Assembly: GCA_047623555.1 (NCBI GenBank)
Contig: JBLHMP010000016.1
Coordinates: 1-55,943, forward strand
Reading direction: 5' to 3'
From: NORP181 sp047623555
Lineage (GTDB): Bacteria; Pseudomonadota; Alphaproteobacteria; Rhodobacterales; Rhodobacteraceae
DNA length: 55,943 nt
Part shown: piece by piece, positions 8,604-17,767 of the stretch
Layout of the letters: each line of letters begins with the position of its first letter
Position numbering within the stretch: the first letter of the stretch is position 1
Notes under the pieces: model-generated
The model's database searches: none
Told to the model about the DNA's origin: nothing
Seen by the model: only the letters and a program-made list of their open reading frames with translations
Position numbers and translations under genes: made by a program

Positions 8604-9185
8604 TCAGGCTGAGGCGGCCTCAAATTCGCGGAATGTCTGACCATAGCCGCCCGACGAGACATAAACAGTCTCGTTGGATGACGAGGCCCTGTCCAACACG
8701 TCATTGCGATAGGGAAAGCGGCCAAACTGGCGAATGACTTCGCGGTGGGCCCGGGCATGCAACAGATTGCCTGCCCCGCTGATTGGCATTCGCTGACACA
8801 TCAGGCGCACACAGCGTTCCTGATCACAGAGGTTTTCCGAATGCATCAACGGCAGATAAAAGAACTGTCGCGCCGGTTCGTCAATGCGCATGTCCCAGCC
8901 TTTGTCGATGGCTGATTTGGCGGCGGCCAAAGCGGCACGATCGGTGGAAAAGGCCTGACCATTGCCGCGGAACATATTGCGCGACAATTGATCGGTTAGA
9001 ATAATATAGGCCAACGCCCCGCTGGGATAGGTCAGCCAAAGCCCAAAGCGCCCGTCACGGGCATCTTTCCAAGCTTCTGAAAAGCGCTCAGAAACATCCG
9101 CGTCAAACGCCGGGTCCTGTTTATACCAACCAGCTGGACCCACTTCGTCCAACCAAAATTTCAACACATCATCTGGACCAACCAT
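8604..9185 (-). CDS. DUF924 family protein
   Basis: 193 residues from ATG 9185, which has a GGAG site 9 nt upstream; a longer frame exists but lacks one. It starts VGPDDVLKFWLDEVGPAGWYKQDPAFDADVSERF and contains FGLWLTYPSGALAYIILTDQLSRNMFRGNG and FYLPLMHSENLCDQERCV, the signature blocks of DUF924, an all-helical TPR-like family. The molecular role of the family is not established. It ends over 180 bp upstream of lpdA and is probably transcribed after the MFS gene, whose stop lies 104 bp upstream. Confidence 0.85.
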   Translation of the reverse strand: MVGPDDVLKFWLDEVGPAGWYKQDPAFDADVSERFSEAWKDARDGRFGLWLTYPSGALAYIILTDQLSRNMFRGNGQAFSTDRAALAAAKSAIDKGWDMRIDEPARQFFYLPLMHSENLCDQERCVRLMCQRMPISGAGNLLHARAHREVIRQFGRFPYRNDVLDRASSSNETVYVSSGGYGQTFREFEAASA

Positions 9186-9289
9186 TGGCTGTACTCCGTT
9201 AACAATAAGCCCCCGGGCTATATTGTTATAAAAACCTATTTGCCGTTGAAATACAGTAACAATTTGCAACATATGCAACATTTCCGGCA

Positions 9290-10564
9290 TTAATTGGCAT
9301 TATTTTCATTTTCTTGCTCTTCCAGAGCGGTTTCAATGGCGATTTCTTGTGCAAATTCAACAACAACACCGGTCGCCGATGGGTACATCGGTGCCAGTGA
9401 TCCGGTTTCCTCAATCGGGACAGTTGGTCGCTGCGTCGCGCGATAGGCGGCATAACCGGCCAATAGGAACAACAACGAGCCCATAAACAGGAACAATCCC
9501 GGAGGGCCAAGGATATCGGGGCTCATCAACCAACCGGTAATCAACGGCCCGGCAATCGCACCCAGCCCGTTGATGAACACAAGCCCACCCGAGGCGGCGG
9601 CCATGTCGTCATGTTCAAGGAAGTCATTGGTATGCGCGATCAGCAGCGAATAGAGCGGGTTGGACAGACCGCCGATGATAAAGGCCGCCAGCAGCAGCAC
9701 ATAATAATCGGTGCCAAACAGCATGCCAATCATCGACCCGACCGCTCCGCCGAGTGCCACCACAAGGATCAAATAGCGTCGGTCCATCCGGTCAGACAAC
9801 CAGCCCAGGGGATATTGGCACAGCATGGCACCCAGATAAAACAGCGCCACAAAGGCCGAAATCTGCGGCAGGCTAAGCCCGGCCTCGGCGCCGTAAACCG
9901 CCGTCATGCCAAATTGCGAGGAAAAGACACCCCCCAGCAGGAACATGCCAACGCACCCCAGTGGAGAGATCGCCATGATTCGACGCAGGCTCATTGGTTT
10001 GGCGGTTTCAAAGGCAGGCGTTGGACTGATCGACAACAGGATAGGCGCGAATGAGATCGAGATCAGCACCGAGGCAATGACAAAGGTTTCATAGCCTGCC
10101 GGGTCGCCCACCAGTAGCAAAGCCTGGGCACTGACAATGCCGACCATTTGCACGATCATATAAAGTGACAGCGCTTTGCCGCGATTATTGTTGTCCGCCG
10201 CGTTGTTCAGCCAGCTTTCGGCAGTGACATACACGCCTGAGAAACAAAACCCGATCAGGATACGCCCCATCCACCATGCAATCGGATTGGTAAAGGCCGG
10301 ATACAGAATCATCACCGCGGAAATGAACGACGCAAGGGCGGCAAACACCCGCACATGGCCGACACGACGGATCAGGTCAGGGGCAATACGCGACCCGCCA
10401 AGAAAGCCGATGAAATAGCCCGACATGATGTAGGACATCTCGAAGGTGGAAAAACCTTCGATTTGGCCGCGCACCCCCAACAAGGTGCCCTGCAGGCCGT
10501 TGCCGACCATCAGCAACCCCATTCCCAAAAGCAGCGCCCAGGCGCTGGATAATACCTGCAACAT
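9290..10564 (-). CDS. MFS transporter, YcaD-like 12-TM type
   Basis: 424 residues if started at ATG 10564, about 10 nt after AAGGGA; an ATG 21 nt upstream is also in frame. Twelve hydrophobic segments are visible, with the first half carrying YVTAESWLNNAADNNNRGKALSLY, a strongly conserved block of the YcaD/'MFS_1-like' group, and the middle loop WLSDRMDRRYL (A-like motif GWLSDRMDRR). Substrate is unknown. The C-terminus is a long acidic tail ending EEQENENNAN. Confidence 0.9.
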   Translation of the reverse strand: MLQVLSSAWALLLGMGLLMVGNGLQGTLLGVRGQIEGFSTFEMSYIMSGYFIGFLGGSRIAPDLIRRVGHVRVFAALASFISAVMILYPAFTNPIAWWMGRILIGFCFSGVYVTAESWLNNAADNNNRGKALSLYMIVQMVGIVSAQALLLVGDPAGYETFVIASVLISISFAPILLSISPTPAFETAKPMSLRRIMAISPLGCVGMFLLGGVFSSQFGMTAVYGAEAGLSLPQISAFVALFYLGAMLCQYPLGWLSDRMDRRYLILVVALGGAVGSMIGMLFGTDYYVLLLAAFIIGGLSNPLYSLLIAHTNDFLEHDDMAAASGGLVFINGLGAIAGPLITGWLMSPDILGPPGLFLFMGSLLFLLAGYAAYRATQRPTVPIEETGSLAPMYPSATGVVVEFAQEIAIETALEEQENENNAN

Positions 10565-10616
10565 CGCGATCGTCCCTTTCATCAAGGCGAGCTATTTTTT
10601 CCGCTGTACCCCGACT

Positions 10617-10652
10617 CGGGTAAAGCGGACTTATCGGGTAAAGCGGACTTAT
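10617..10652. repeat. Perfect 18-bp tandem duplication upstream of the MFS gene
   Basis: The unit CGGGTAAAGCGGACTTAT occurs twice with no mismatch, 50 nt before the MFS start. It may alter promoter spacing. It is one of several 14-24 bp perfect tandem copies in this window. Confidence 0.85.
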
Positions 10653-10830
10653 ATGTCTACGACAAAACGCTCGTCGCATTTGAACATATTTTGCCTGAGA
10701 TTTATCCTCGAAAAGGGTAACAGCTCTAGGATTGCACCGGATCGGCCTTGATATATTCACCTCAAAGGTGTTTTGACTCATATTTCTGCGGCCGAGAACC
10801 AAAAAATTTGCCATTAATATGGGGAAATTA

Positions 10831-10843
10831 CGACAATTTGTCG
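10831..10843. promoter_or_regulatory. Short palindrome in the MFS/porin divergent region
   Basis: CGACAATTTGTCG is self-complementary (6-bp arms, one central base). It lies in the ~390-bp gap between the divergent MFS and porin-like genes. It could be an operator half-arrangement, but short palindromes arise by chance, so this is only noted. Confidence 0.3.
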
Positions 10844-10954
10844 CTCACTTCGGGCTTCGCTTACGCGTCTGGTCCAAAAGATTGGTAAAGAGTTAACAAC
10901 TTTGGAAACATGTTAAATCCAAATGTTGGGAGCCCAGAAAATTGTCTGGAGACC

Positions 10955-11559
10955 TTGGTAAGGAATAGAAACCTATTAGCAGCAGCAAGCATAATCGCCC
11001 TGGCGGCACCCGTCGCAGCACCTGCAGACGTAACATTCGAAGGAGCCGTTACTTTGGGCTACAGCTTTGGCAACATCAGCAGCGGTGGCGCGGATGCACA
11101 CGTCAATACCCTGTCGGTGCGCATGGATTCGGTTTTCACCTTTTCACCGCAAATTGATATGGGCCTGAAACATGGTCTGCACGGCTATGATACTACTAAC
11201 ATCAACACTGACCTACCCATAGCTGATGTCGCAATCGCGCCGCATTACTCCCTGAACAATGGCCTGATATTGGGGGCCTGATATTGGGGGCCTATTCCGA
11301 AATGGCCAAGGCCAACATTAGCGGCTCTTCGTTGGACCCCGATCTTACATCCTACGGCCTGTCGGTTGGCAAAGATTTCGATACCTGGAACATTGAGGGT
11401 TTTATCGGCGCAAGCGACAGCCATTTGTTTTCACTAATTGCCAGCAACGTCGACGTCATGGATATCGGTGTCCGCGGCAGCTATCGCGGAGTTGAGAACC
11501 TGACCATGGGAGGGCACTTTATCTACTCCGAAGTGGACATTCCGGCTGCATCAACTTGA
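10955..11559 (+). pseudogene. Outer-membrane porin-like beta-barrel, interrupted by a 14-bp duplication
   Basis: A TTG at 10955 with GGAG 3 nt upstream, or ATG 10910, opens a signal peptide (LLAAASIIALAAPVAAPA) followed by beta-strand-rich sequence like short alphaproteobacterial porins (VTFEGAVTLGYSFGNIS, VNTLSVRMDSVFTFSPQIDMGLKHG). The frame closes at 11281. The 14-mer GGCCTGATATTGGG is present twice in a row (11261-11288). Removing one copy joins this frame to YSEMAKANISGSSLDPDLTSYGLSVGK and onward to 11559, giving about 196 residues. The C-terminus also seems worn: the usual final strand is missing after PAAST. Either a fresh pseudogene or a slippage switch. Confidence 0.75.
11261..11288 (+). 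repeat. 14-bp tandem duplication that breaks the porin-like gene
   Basis: Two adjacent perfect copies of GGCCTGATATTGGG. As 14 is not a multiple of three, the second copy shifts the frame; the reading frames on both sides match only if one copy is removed. Confidence 0.9.
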
Positions 11560-11640
11560 TTTAACAGCTCAAAATTCGGCGCGACACAGGCGACAGGGTA
11601 ACACCGGTATCCCGGTCTCGCCCATTTGCAACACCACGCC

Positions 11641-12702
11641 CTATTCAGGCAAAAGCAGTGACGCATCGCCGTATGAGAAAAACCGGTACTGGTCCGCGAT
11701 CGCATGCGCGTAGATCGATTTGACGCGTTCTTGTCCCATCAATGCCGACACCAGCATCATCAGGGTGGATTTGGGCAAATGGAAATTGGTCATCAGCGCA
11801 TCAGCGACACGGAAACTGTAGCCGGGGTAGATGAATATGTCGGTCTCACCCTGCCAAGGGGCGATTTCACCGCTATGGGCGGCGCTTTCGATGAGGCGCA
11901 ACGCCGTGGTGCCAACCGGGATCACCCGGCCCCCAGCGGCCTTGGTGGCGGCGATTTCGGCGGCGGCGGCGGCGCTGACCTGTCCCCATTCGGCGTGCAT
12001 TTTATGGGTGGTGACGTCATCCACCTTGACCGGCAAAAACGTGCCCGCCCCCACATGCAACGTCACCCGGGTGAAATTGACGCCCTTTTCGCGCAATGAC
12101 TGCAACAAAGCCTCATCAAAATGCAACGACGCGGTTGGCGCCGCGACAGCACCGAGGTTGCGGGCGAATACGGTTTGATAGTCAGTCATGTCCTGCGCGT
12201 CTGCGACGCGTTTGGCGGCAATATAAGGCGGCAAAGGCATCGACCCGGCGCGCGCCAATGCGGCGTCAAAATCATCACCTACAACATTGAATTGCAGCAG
12301 GCCCTGCCCGTCCATGACATCGACAAGCGTGGCACTGAATGTATCGTCAAACACCACGTCTTCGCCGATCTTTAGCTTTTTCAGCGGTTTGATCAGCGCC
12401 GACCAAAGCCCGCCAGCGCGCGGTTCAAGCAAGGTAACACCGATACGCGCCTGGGTCTGGCCCTGCGCACTTAACCGGTGCCGAATGCCGCTCAGGCGCG
12501 CCGGGATGACTTTGGTGTCGTTCAGAATTAACCGGTCGCCGGGACGCAGCCAGTGCCCCAGATCGCGGACATGGGCATCGGTAATGGCATCAGGACCAGC
12601 CACCAACAGCCGCGCCGCCGTTCGGGGAACAGCCGGGCGCGTGGCGATCAGTTCGTCAGGCAATGCGAAATCGAAATCAGACAGGTTCATAGGCTTTGCC
12701 AT
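11641..12702 (-). CDS. queA: tRNA preQ1(34) S-adenosylmethionine ribosyltransferase-isomerase
   Basis: 353 residues, normal length. It transfers and rearranges the ribosyl group of SAM onto preQ1 in tRNA to give epoxyqueuosine. Typical blocks are LSDFDFALPDELIATRPA at the N-terminus, GDRLILNDTKVIPARL (~50-65), LHVGAGTFLPVKVDDVTTHKMHAEW (~210) and the C-terminal DIFIYPGYSFRVADALMTNFHLPKSTLMMLVSALMG. It lies 42 bp downstream of the large AsmA-like gene and is probably co-transcribed with it. No other queuosine gene is in the window. Confidence 0.97.
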   Translation of the reverse strand: MAKPMNLSDFDFALPDELIATRPAVPRTAARLLVAGPDAITDAHVRDLGHWLRPGDRLILNDTKVIPARLSGIRHRLSAQGQTQARIGVTLLEPRAGGLWSALIKPLKKLKIGEDVVFDDTFSATLVDVMDGQGLLQFNVVGDDFDAALARAGSMPLPPYIAAKRVADAQDMTDYQTVFARNLGAVAAPTASLHFDEALLQSLREKGVNFTRVTLHVGAGTFLPVKVDDVTTHKMHAEWGQVSAAAAAEIAATKAAGGRVIPVGTTALRLIESAAHSGEIAPWQGETDIFIYPGYSFRVADALMTNFHLPKSTLMMLVSALMGQERVKSIYAHAIADQYRFFSYGDASLLLPE

Positions 12703-12720
12703 AGGGGGCCGCGCCGGATT

Positions 12721-15700
12721 TGGCCACAGGCAATGGCGCGCGACCTAGCGATCGTCGCGCGAGGTGACGTTGGGTTCGCGTCTTGGTTTTCGGGGCAACG
12801 GCGTTGTGTCAAACACTTCGTCGGAAATCTGCGGCGCTGTTGGCGCCGGTTTGCGGAAAATATCGCGGAAAATACCCGGGGCCAGCGCCGACAGCGGGTT
12901 CACCTCAACATTGGGGTCCTTCGCCAGCCCGTTCAGTTTATAGTTAAAGCCAATAACGCCTTCGCCTTTGCGGGTTAGCACGCTGCCGATCCCGTTCAGC
13001 AGATAGATCGGCGAGATCACCCCCTGCATGTTCAACCGCCCACTGTTAACGTCATATTCACCGTCCATCGACAGCCCAATTGAGGGGCCCACCGCGCTGC
13101 TGCTATACAAAATCAGCTGCGACGGGGTCAGTCGGAACCGGGCGTCGACTTCGCTGAACTGAATGCCCTGCCCGGCCATTTCATCCAAAAGCCCGACAAC
13201 GCTAACCGCATTCAGCAGCGCGGCAATGGCGGGCCCATCTTTGACCCGCGTATCTGTTACGTGCAACTCGCCCTCAAAGTTGCCGGTTTTATCAACCGGA
13301 TGCAGGGTCAGATCGAAATTGCCATCGCGCCCCTGATCCAGAACTCCAGAAGACCGAAACACCCCCCCGGCATCGTTGGATCGAATGCGCACCGCACTGC
13401 GATCCCCTATCGGCAGCACCTCACCGGTGACGACGGTCTGGCCGTTAACCCGGCCTTTGAACGGGCCTTTTATGCCGCCCGCCAACTGAAAATCGCCGGT
13501 GAAATTGGTCAGCGACAGGCTATCGGTCACCTGCAATTTGCCCAATGCAACCTCCATGCGGCCGGTACTTGATCCGCCATCACCGCCAAAGGTCGCCCGC
13601 CGCATGTCCAACGTGCCGCTGAGAATATGCAAATCCGGCGCCCGATCGCCGCGCCCGATCAGATCAGCCCGCACATCCAGCCAACCGTTCAGCTGCACCG
13701 ACGAAAACCGCGCCCGGTTCAGCCCGCCACCGGCATTGTTGGTCACCGATCCGACCACTTCGAACCCGGCCGCCTTGAGCAGCAAATGGTCCACCGATGT
13801 CTGCTCGCCCAGCGTGCCCCTGATTTCAAACACGCCGGTGGTGGATTTTGGTTTGTGCCAACTAAGCGCAGGCAGCCCAAGCGCCACCCCGGCGAGGTCA
13901 GATGTCACGTTTAGACGCAGCGGTTTACCCGGCAAGATATCAAGAGTGAAATCGCCGGTGCCAGTGCCCGATATGCTGCCCGGTGGCAGGCCAATGTCAA
14001 ACGTATCAATCAGGTCTTGCGACAGCTCGATCTCGCCTTGCAGACGACTGGCGCGGTTTTTAACGTCGCCCAGCGGCTGGTTCCAGCTGACATTAACCGG
14101 GATATCGCCAATTTTGCCGCGCCCGGACACGGTGACGCCATCCTGATTGGCCTTGATCTGCAATACCGGCGTGGTCACCACATGGCCGGGCACCAGCACG
14201 CTGCTTTGCACATCGGTAATTTCACCGGTCGCGTGAAACTCAAACTCGCTAAACTGCGCCTGTTTCTTTAGCGGCAGCGCCAGTGTCCCGGTCAAATGTA
14301 CCTGCCCTTCGGCCAACGCCACCGGCAACGGGGTTTTCTTGAGCACCGCCAACGGCGGCCGGTTCAGCAATGACATCACAGCGGTGACCGATCCAGCAGC
14401 CTTAAGCCGGACAATGCCGGGGGCGGCCTTTTTGATGGTGACATCGGGAATGATAAACGACGTGCCACTGATATCAACCGGCCCGCCCTCGTCGGGGATG
14501 ACCTGCCCGGCGCTGGCAGTGGTGACAAACCGACCCCGGACCAGATTGGCCTGCCCGCTGGCATTGGTGATCGGCGGCATGGTTTTCAAAAACCTGATGC
14601 TGGCATCGCTATAGCCAAAATCCAGATAGACATTGGGTTTTTGCCCCGGATGCACCCGCAACGCGAAACTGATGTCATTCAGCGTGCCGCTGGACAGGTT
14701 TTCAGACACCCATTTACGCGGCTTGGTCACGGCACGTTCTGGCCACAGCGCCATGAGCCGGTCGGTCTCAAACTTATTGGCGGTGCCGTCCACCGCCACA
14801 TCCCAACCGTCTGACCCCGCACTTAGCGTGCCACTTAGCAGGATATTGCTATCCTGATCAATGACTTGCATCTGCCCCAGATCAAGCTGGAAAGGGTCCA
14901 GGTGCAGGCGGAAATCAGCGGAAACTTTGTCCAGTACCAGCGGCGCACCGTATAGCTCGGCTGGGTTCAGCGTCATACTGGTCAGCGTGAACTGGCCAAT
15001 CATCTCGTCCAGCTTGCCGGTTTCGACGCCCCCCAGAAACGCCCGGCCTTCTGCCACGCCGCTGACCCATTCGCTGTTGATCGACAGCTCATTAAAGGTC
15101 AGCAATTGTTCGTCTGGCGCGTAGGTGAAATAGGCCCGCGCGCCGCTGAACGGAATGGGTTTGGCGGACTCATTGGGTTGCAACACCCCTTGACCGATTT
15201 GCAGCGTTGCCGACACCGGGCCAAATTCACCCACGCCGTTGGTGCTGGCGCGAAACGCCCCCGAGATTGGCGCGCGCAGCACATTCAGCCATTCAAGCGC
15301 GACGCTTTGGGCGGCGATATCCTGCGCATGCACATCCTGCACCAGAACGCTTATGTCGGCCTTGCTGGTGCCGATACTGCCGGCAAAGCTGACTTCAACC
15401 GAACTGGCATAATCGCGCCCGCCCAGCACCGCAAAACTGCTGGTGACACTAAGTTGATCGCCCGATCGGTTTAGCACGATGCGCCCGTCATCCAAAGTCC
15501 AGAACCGGGTGATGCTGGCGTCCTCATAGCGGATGGTCAGGGCGGTCAGCTCAACCGCCGTCAAAGCGGCCAGCAGCGGTGTTTCAAACACCTTACCCCA
15601 GCGTTCGATCAGCTGTGGCAGGTCGGGCGCCTGCCCCACTGGTGCCTGAGTTTGACCAAACGCTAGTGAAAACGCCCCGGACGCATCGCGCCGCAATGTC

Positions 15701-16155
15701 GCGAACGCCCCGGTCAGCGATATGTGTTTCGGCTGAATGCGACCACCCAGCAACGGACGCATGGCCAGCGAGGCCTCGGCATCAGAGAGTTCCAGCACGA
15801 TGGTCCCGTTGGCATCGCTAAGCATCACATCCCGCAGGCGCACCCGTGGCCGCCAGCCTTTGTCGACAATCAGCGACACATCGCCAAATTCGATTTGCAT
15901 GCCATTCAGGTTCTGCTCAAGCCGCGCCTCAACCCGGCCCCGCACCCACTCCGGCACATGCAGGGTTTGACCGATGAACACCATGATCAGAACGCCAGCA
16001 ACAATCGAGGCAACCAACAACGTGCTCAGCGTCCAAACCCCAAGACGGCGCACATGGCCTCCCAGGCTTAGCCGGGTGACTGCGGGCTCAGGAATAAGCA
16101 CCTCACGTTTCGCGCGTTTGGCCAACCATCTTGCCATTGCTATTGCCTGTGGCCA
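12721..16155. repeat. 14-bp inverted repeat flanking the AsmA-like gene
   Basis: TGGCCACAGGCAAT at 12721-12734 and its exact reverse complement at 16142-16155 bracket the gene, 10 nt after its stop and 5 nt before its start. The copies are too far apart for a hairpin, but the 5' and 3' ends of the transcript could pair. A repeat this long may also occur by chance in a window this size. Confidence 0.4.
12745..16137 (-). CDS. Large AsmA/YhdP-like envelope protein (DUF3971 type)
   Basis: 1130 residues. A basic N-terminus is followed by one membrane anchor (LGVWTLSTLLVASIVAGVLIMVFIG, ~32-56), then a very long beta-rich body with no cytoplasmic features. The pattern of repeated strand blocks (for example LRDVMLSDANGTIVLELSDAEASLAMRPLLGG, LLSGTLSAGSDGWDVAVDG, IPVNVSWNQPLGD) and the C-terminal LRLSMDGEYDVNSGRLNMQGVISPIYLLNGIG type ending is that of AsmA-like/YhdP proteins, which bridge the periplasm and carry phospholipid to the outer membrane. 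It ends in a short proline- and charge-rich tail. Transcribed away from bcp and probably with queA. Confidence 0.85.
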   Translation of the reverse strand: MARWLAKRAKREVLIPEPAVTRLSLGGHVRRLGVWTLSTLLVASIVAGVLIMVFIGQTLHVPEWVRGRVEARLEQNLNGMQIEFGDVSLIVDKGWRPRVRLRDVMLSDANGTIVLELSDAEASLAMRPLLGGRIQPKHISLTGAFATLRRDASGAFSLAFGQTQAPVGQAPDLPQLIERWGKVFETPLLAALTAVELTALTIRYEDASITRFWTLDDGRIVLNRSGDQLSVTSSFAVLGGRDYASSVEVSFAGSIGTSKADISVLVQDVHAQDIAAQSVALEWLNVLRAPISGAFRASTNGVGEFGPVSATLQIGQGVLQPNESAKPIPFSGARAYFTYAPDEQLLTFNELSINSEWVSGVAEGRAFLGGVETGKLDEMIGQFTLTSMTLNPAELYGAPLVLDKVSADFRLHLDPFQLDLGQMQVIDQDSNILLSGTLSAGSDGWDVAVDGTANKFETDRLMALWPERAVTKPRKWVSENLSSGTLNDISFALRVHPGQKPNVYLDFGYSDASIRFLKTMPPITNASGQANLVRGRFVTTASAGQVIPDEGGPVDISGTSFIIPDVTIKKAAPGIVRLKAAGSVTAVMSLLNRPPLAVLKKTPLPVALAEGQVHLTGTLALPLKKQAQFSEFEFHATGEITDVQSSVLVPGHVVTTPVLQIKANQDGVTVSGRGKIGDIPVNVSWNQPLGDVKNRASRLQGEIELSQDLIDTFDIGLPPGSISGTGTGDFTLDILPGKPLRLNVTSDLAGVALGLPALSWHKPKSTTGVFEIRGTLGEQTSVDHLLLKAAGFEVVGSVTNNAGGGLNRARFSSVQLNGWLDVRADLIGRGDRAPDLHILSGTLDMRRATFGGDGGSSTGRMEVALGKLQVTDSLSLTNFTGDFQLAGGIKGPFKGRVNGQTVVTGEVLPIGDRSAVRIRSNDAGGVFRSSGVLDQGRDGNFDLTLHPVDKTGNFEGELHVTDTRVKDGPAIAALLNAVSVVGLLDEMAGQGIQFSEVDARFRLTPSQLILYSSSAVGPSIGLSMDGEYDVNSGRLNMQGVISPIYLLNGIGSVLTRKGEGVIGFNYKLNGLAKDPNVEVNPLSALAPGIFRDIFRKPAPTAPQISDEVFDTTPLPRKPRREPNVTSRDDR

Positions 16156-16232
16156 CCCATTGTGAAATTCACTTTCCTTACTGCAGCGATCCCAAAAGGG
16201 CGCGCGTCTTTACCATATATTGGAGCACTTTC

Positions 16233-16694
16233 ATGCCCGAGCAATTCGACACCGCCCCTGATTTCACACTGCCCCGGGATGGAGGCGCCGACATCAGCCT
16301 GTCTGATTTGCGCGGCAGTGCCATTGTCCTGTTCTTTTATCCTCGTGATGATACGCCGGGCTGCACCAAGGAATCCATTGGATTTTCCGAGCATTTGCAA
16401 GAGTTTGCTGATGCCGGGGCGCAAGTCTTTGGAATTTCCAAAGACAGCGTCGCCAGCCACGTCAAATTTAGCAATAAACATGGGCTAGATGTGGGGCTTT
16501 TGTCGGATGAAAACAGCACCGTTTGCGAAGATTACTGCGTTTGGAAAGAAAAAAACATGTATGGCCGCAAATTCATGGGCATTGAACGCAGCACATTTCT
16601 GATCGGTCCTGATGGGCAGATTGCCCAGATCTGGCGCAAAGTGAAAGTTCCTGACCATGTCGACGCAGTGCTGGAAGCGGTGAAATCCCTATGA
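16233..16694 (+). CDS. bcp: Thiol peroxidase / peroxiredoxin, Bcp (PrxQ) type
   Basis: 153 residues from ATG 16233 (GGAG 7 nt upstream). It reduces peroxides through the peroxidatic cysteine in FFYPRDDTPGCTKES, with the supporting Arg in the later strand (GIERSTFLIGPDGQI). Many Bcp proteins have a second Cys five residues after the first; here that place is filled by Ile-Gly (CTKESIGF), so the protein would use another resolving Cys (the later VCEDYC) or act as a 1-Cys enzyme. Its stop overlaps the next gene's ATG (ATGA). Confidence 0.95.
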   Translation: MPEQFDTAPDFTLPRDGGADISLSDLRGSAIVLFFYPRDDTPGCTKESIGFSEHLQEFADAGAQVFGISKDSVASHVKFSNKHGLDVGLLSDENSTVCEDYCVWKEKNMYGRKFMGIERSTFLIGPDGQIAQIWRKVKVPDHVDAVLEAVKSL

Positions 16695-17536
16695 CGCTTT
16701 CGCTGGCGCAGATGGCGGTTAATGTGCTGACCACCGGTGACGGGCGCGCCAAAACCGAATTGTCGCGTGGCTATGCCAGGGCGTGGGTTGCGGCACGTGC
16801 CGGTGAAACCGATGCGATCCCGATTGGCACCGCATTGCCGCCGATGCACCCGTCGCGTCCTGACCAGCCTGAACTGTTATCGCCGCGCGATGTGCCGCGT
16901 CGCCGTCCCGGATCGGAAAAGGGCCGGATCGCATTGCTGCATGCGGTGGCGCATATTGAATTGAATGCGGTTGACCTACATTGGGACATCATTGCGCGGT
17001 TTTCTGACATCCCGATGCCGATGGGGTATTTCGATGATTGGGTTAAGGCGGCGGACGAAGAGTCTAAACATTTCAACCTGATGTGCGGCTGTCTTGAAGA
17101 GCTTGGCAGCCACTATGGGGCGTTGCCCGCCCATGCCGGAATGTGGCGCGCCGCCGAAGATACCGCCGAAGATTTCATGGGCCGCCTTGCCGTGGTGCCG
17201 ATGGTGCTTGAGGCGCGCGGGTTGGATGTCACCCCCGGCATGATCGAGATTTTCCGAAAAGCCGGGGTTGATCACGCGGTTGAGGCACTTGAAACAATCT
17301 ATGCCGAAGAGGTCAGCCACGTCGCCTATGGCTCAAAATGGTTCCATTTTATGTGTGGGCGCAATGATATCGACCCAAAAGAGACCTTTCACACGCTGGT
17401 TCGGCGCTATTTCCACAGCACGCTCAAGCCGCCGTTTAACGAGGAAAAGCGCGCCGAAGCCGGGATTCCACCTGATTTCTATTGGCCCCTAACCGAAACG
17501 GAACCCAAATCTGATGAGCAGTCAGATGCTGTTTAG
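16691..17536 (+). CDS. DUF455 ferritin-like protein
   Basis: 281 residues. Glutamate/histidine metal-site motifs are clear: AVAHIELNAVDLHWD (~85-99), AADEESKHFNLM (~118), VLEARGLDVTPGM (~180) and IYAEEVSHVAYGSKWF (~206), matching a ferritin-like four-helix di-iron fold and DUF455. The function of the family is not settled; some members act in tRNA or metabolite hydroxylation. Translational coupling to bcp (4-bp overlap) suggests a link to peroxide or iron handling. Confidence 0.88.
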   Translation: MTLSLAQMAVNVLTTGDGRAKTELSRGYARAWVAARAGETDAIPIGTALPPMHPSRPDQPELLSPRDVPRRRPGSEKGRIALLHAVAHIELNAVDLHWDIIARFSDIPMPMGYFDDWVKAADEESKHFNLMCGCLEELGSHYGALPAHAGMWRAAEDTAEDFMGRLAVVPMVLEARGLDVTPGMIEIFRKAGVDHAVEALETIYAEEVSHVAYGSKWFHFMCGRNDIDPKETFHTLVRRYFHSTLKPPFNEEKRAEAGIPPDFYWPLTETEPKSDEQSDAV

Positions 17537-17614
17537 CTGTTTAACAGAGGCGCGCGCGACAAGGCTGCAGATATGCCGTTGAACTGGCTTGGTTTTGCCA
17601 AAAGAATAGGCGGT

Positions 17615-17645
17615 TTCATGCCACACATTCAAATACAGGCATGAA
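17615..17645. promoter_or_regulatory. Dyad upstream of the M23-bactofilin operon
   Basis: TTCATGCC (17615-17622) and GGCATGAA (17638-17645), perfect 8-bp arms 15 nt apart, about 120 nt before the M23 start. The 230-bp gap 17537-17767 otherwise shows nothing recognisable. Could be an operator or the end of the DUF455 transcript. Confidence 0.35.
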
Positions 17646-17767
17646 CATGGTCGGACAAATGGACAACAACCTTGCCCTAAGGCCATCGGCGCACTAAAAA
17701 CGTCGCGCAGAGGGTTGCCCTGTATCAAGGCCGCGCACTGCGTTTGGGATGGAACAAGGATGGACGC

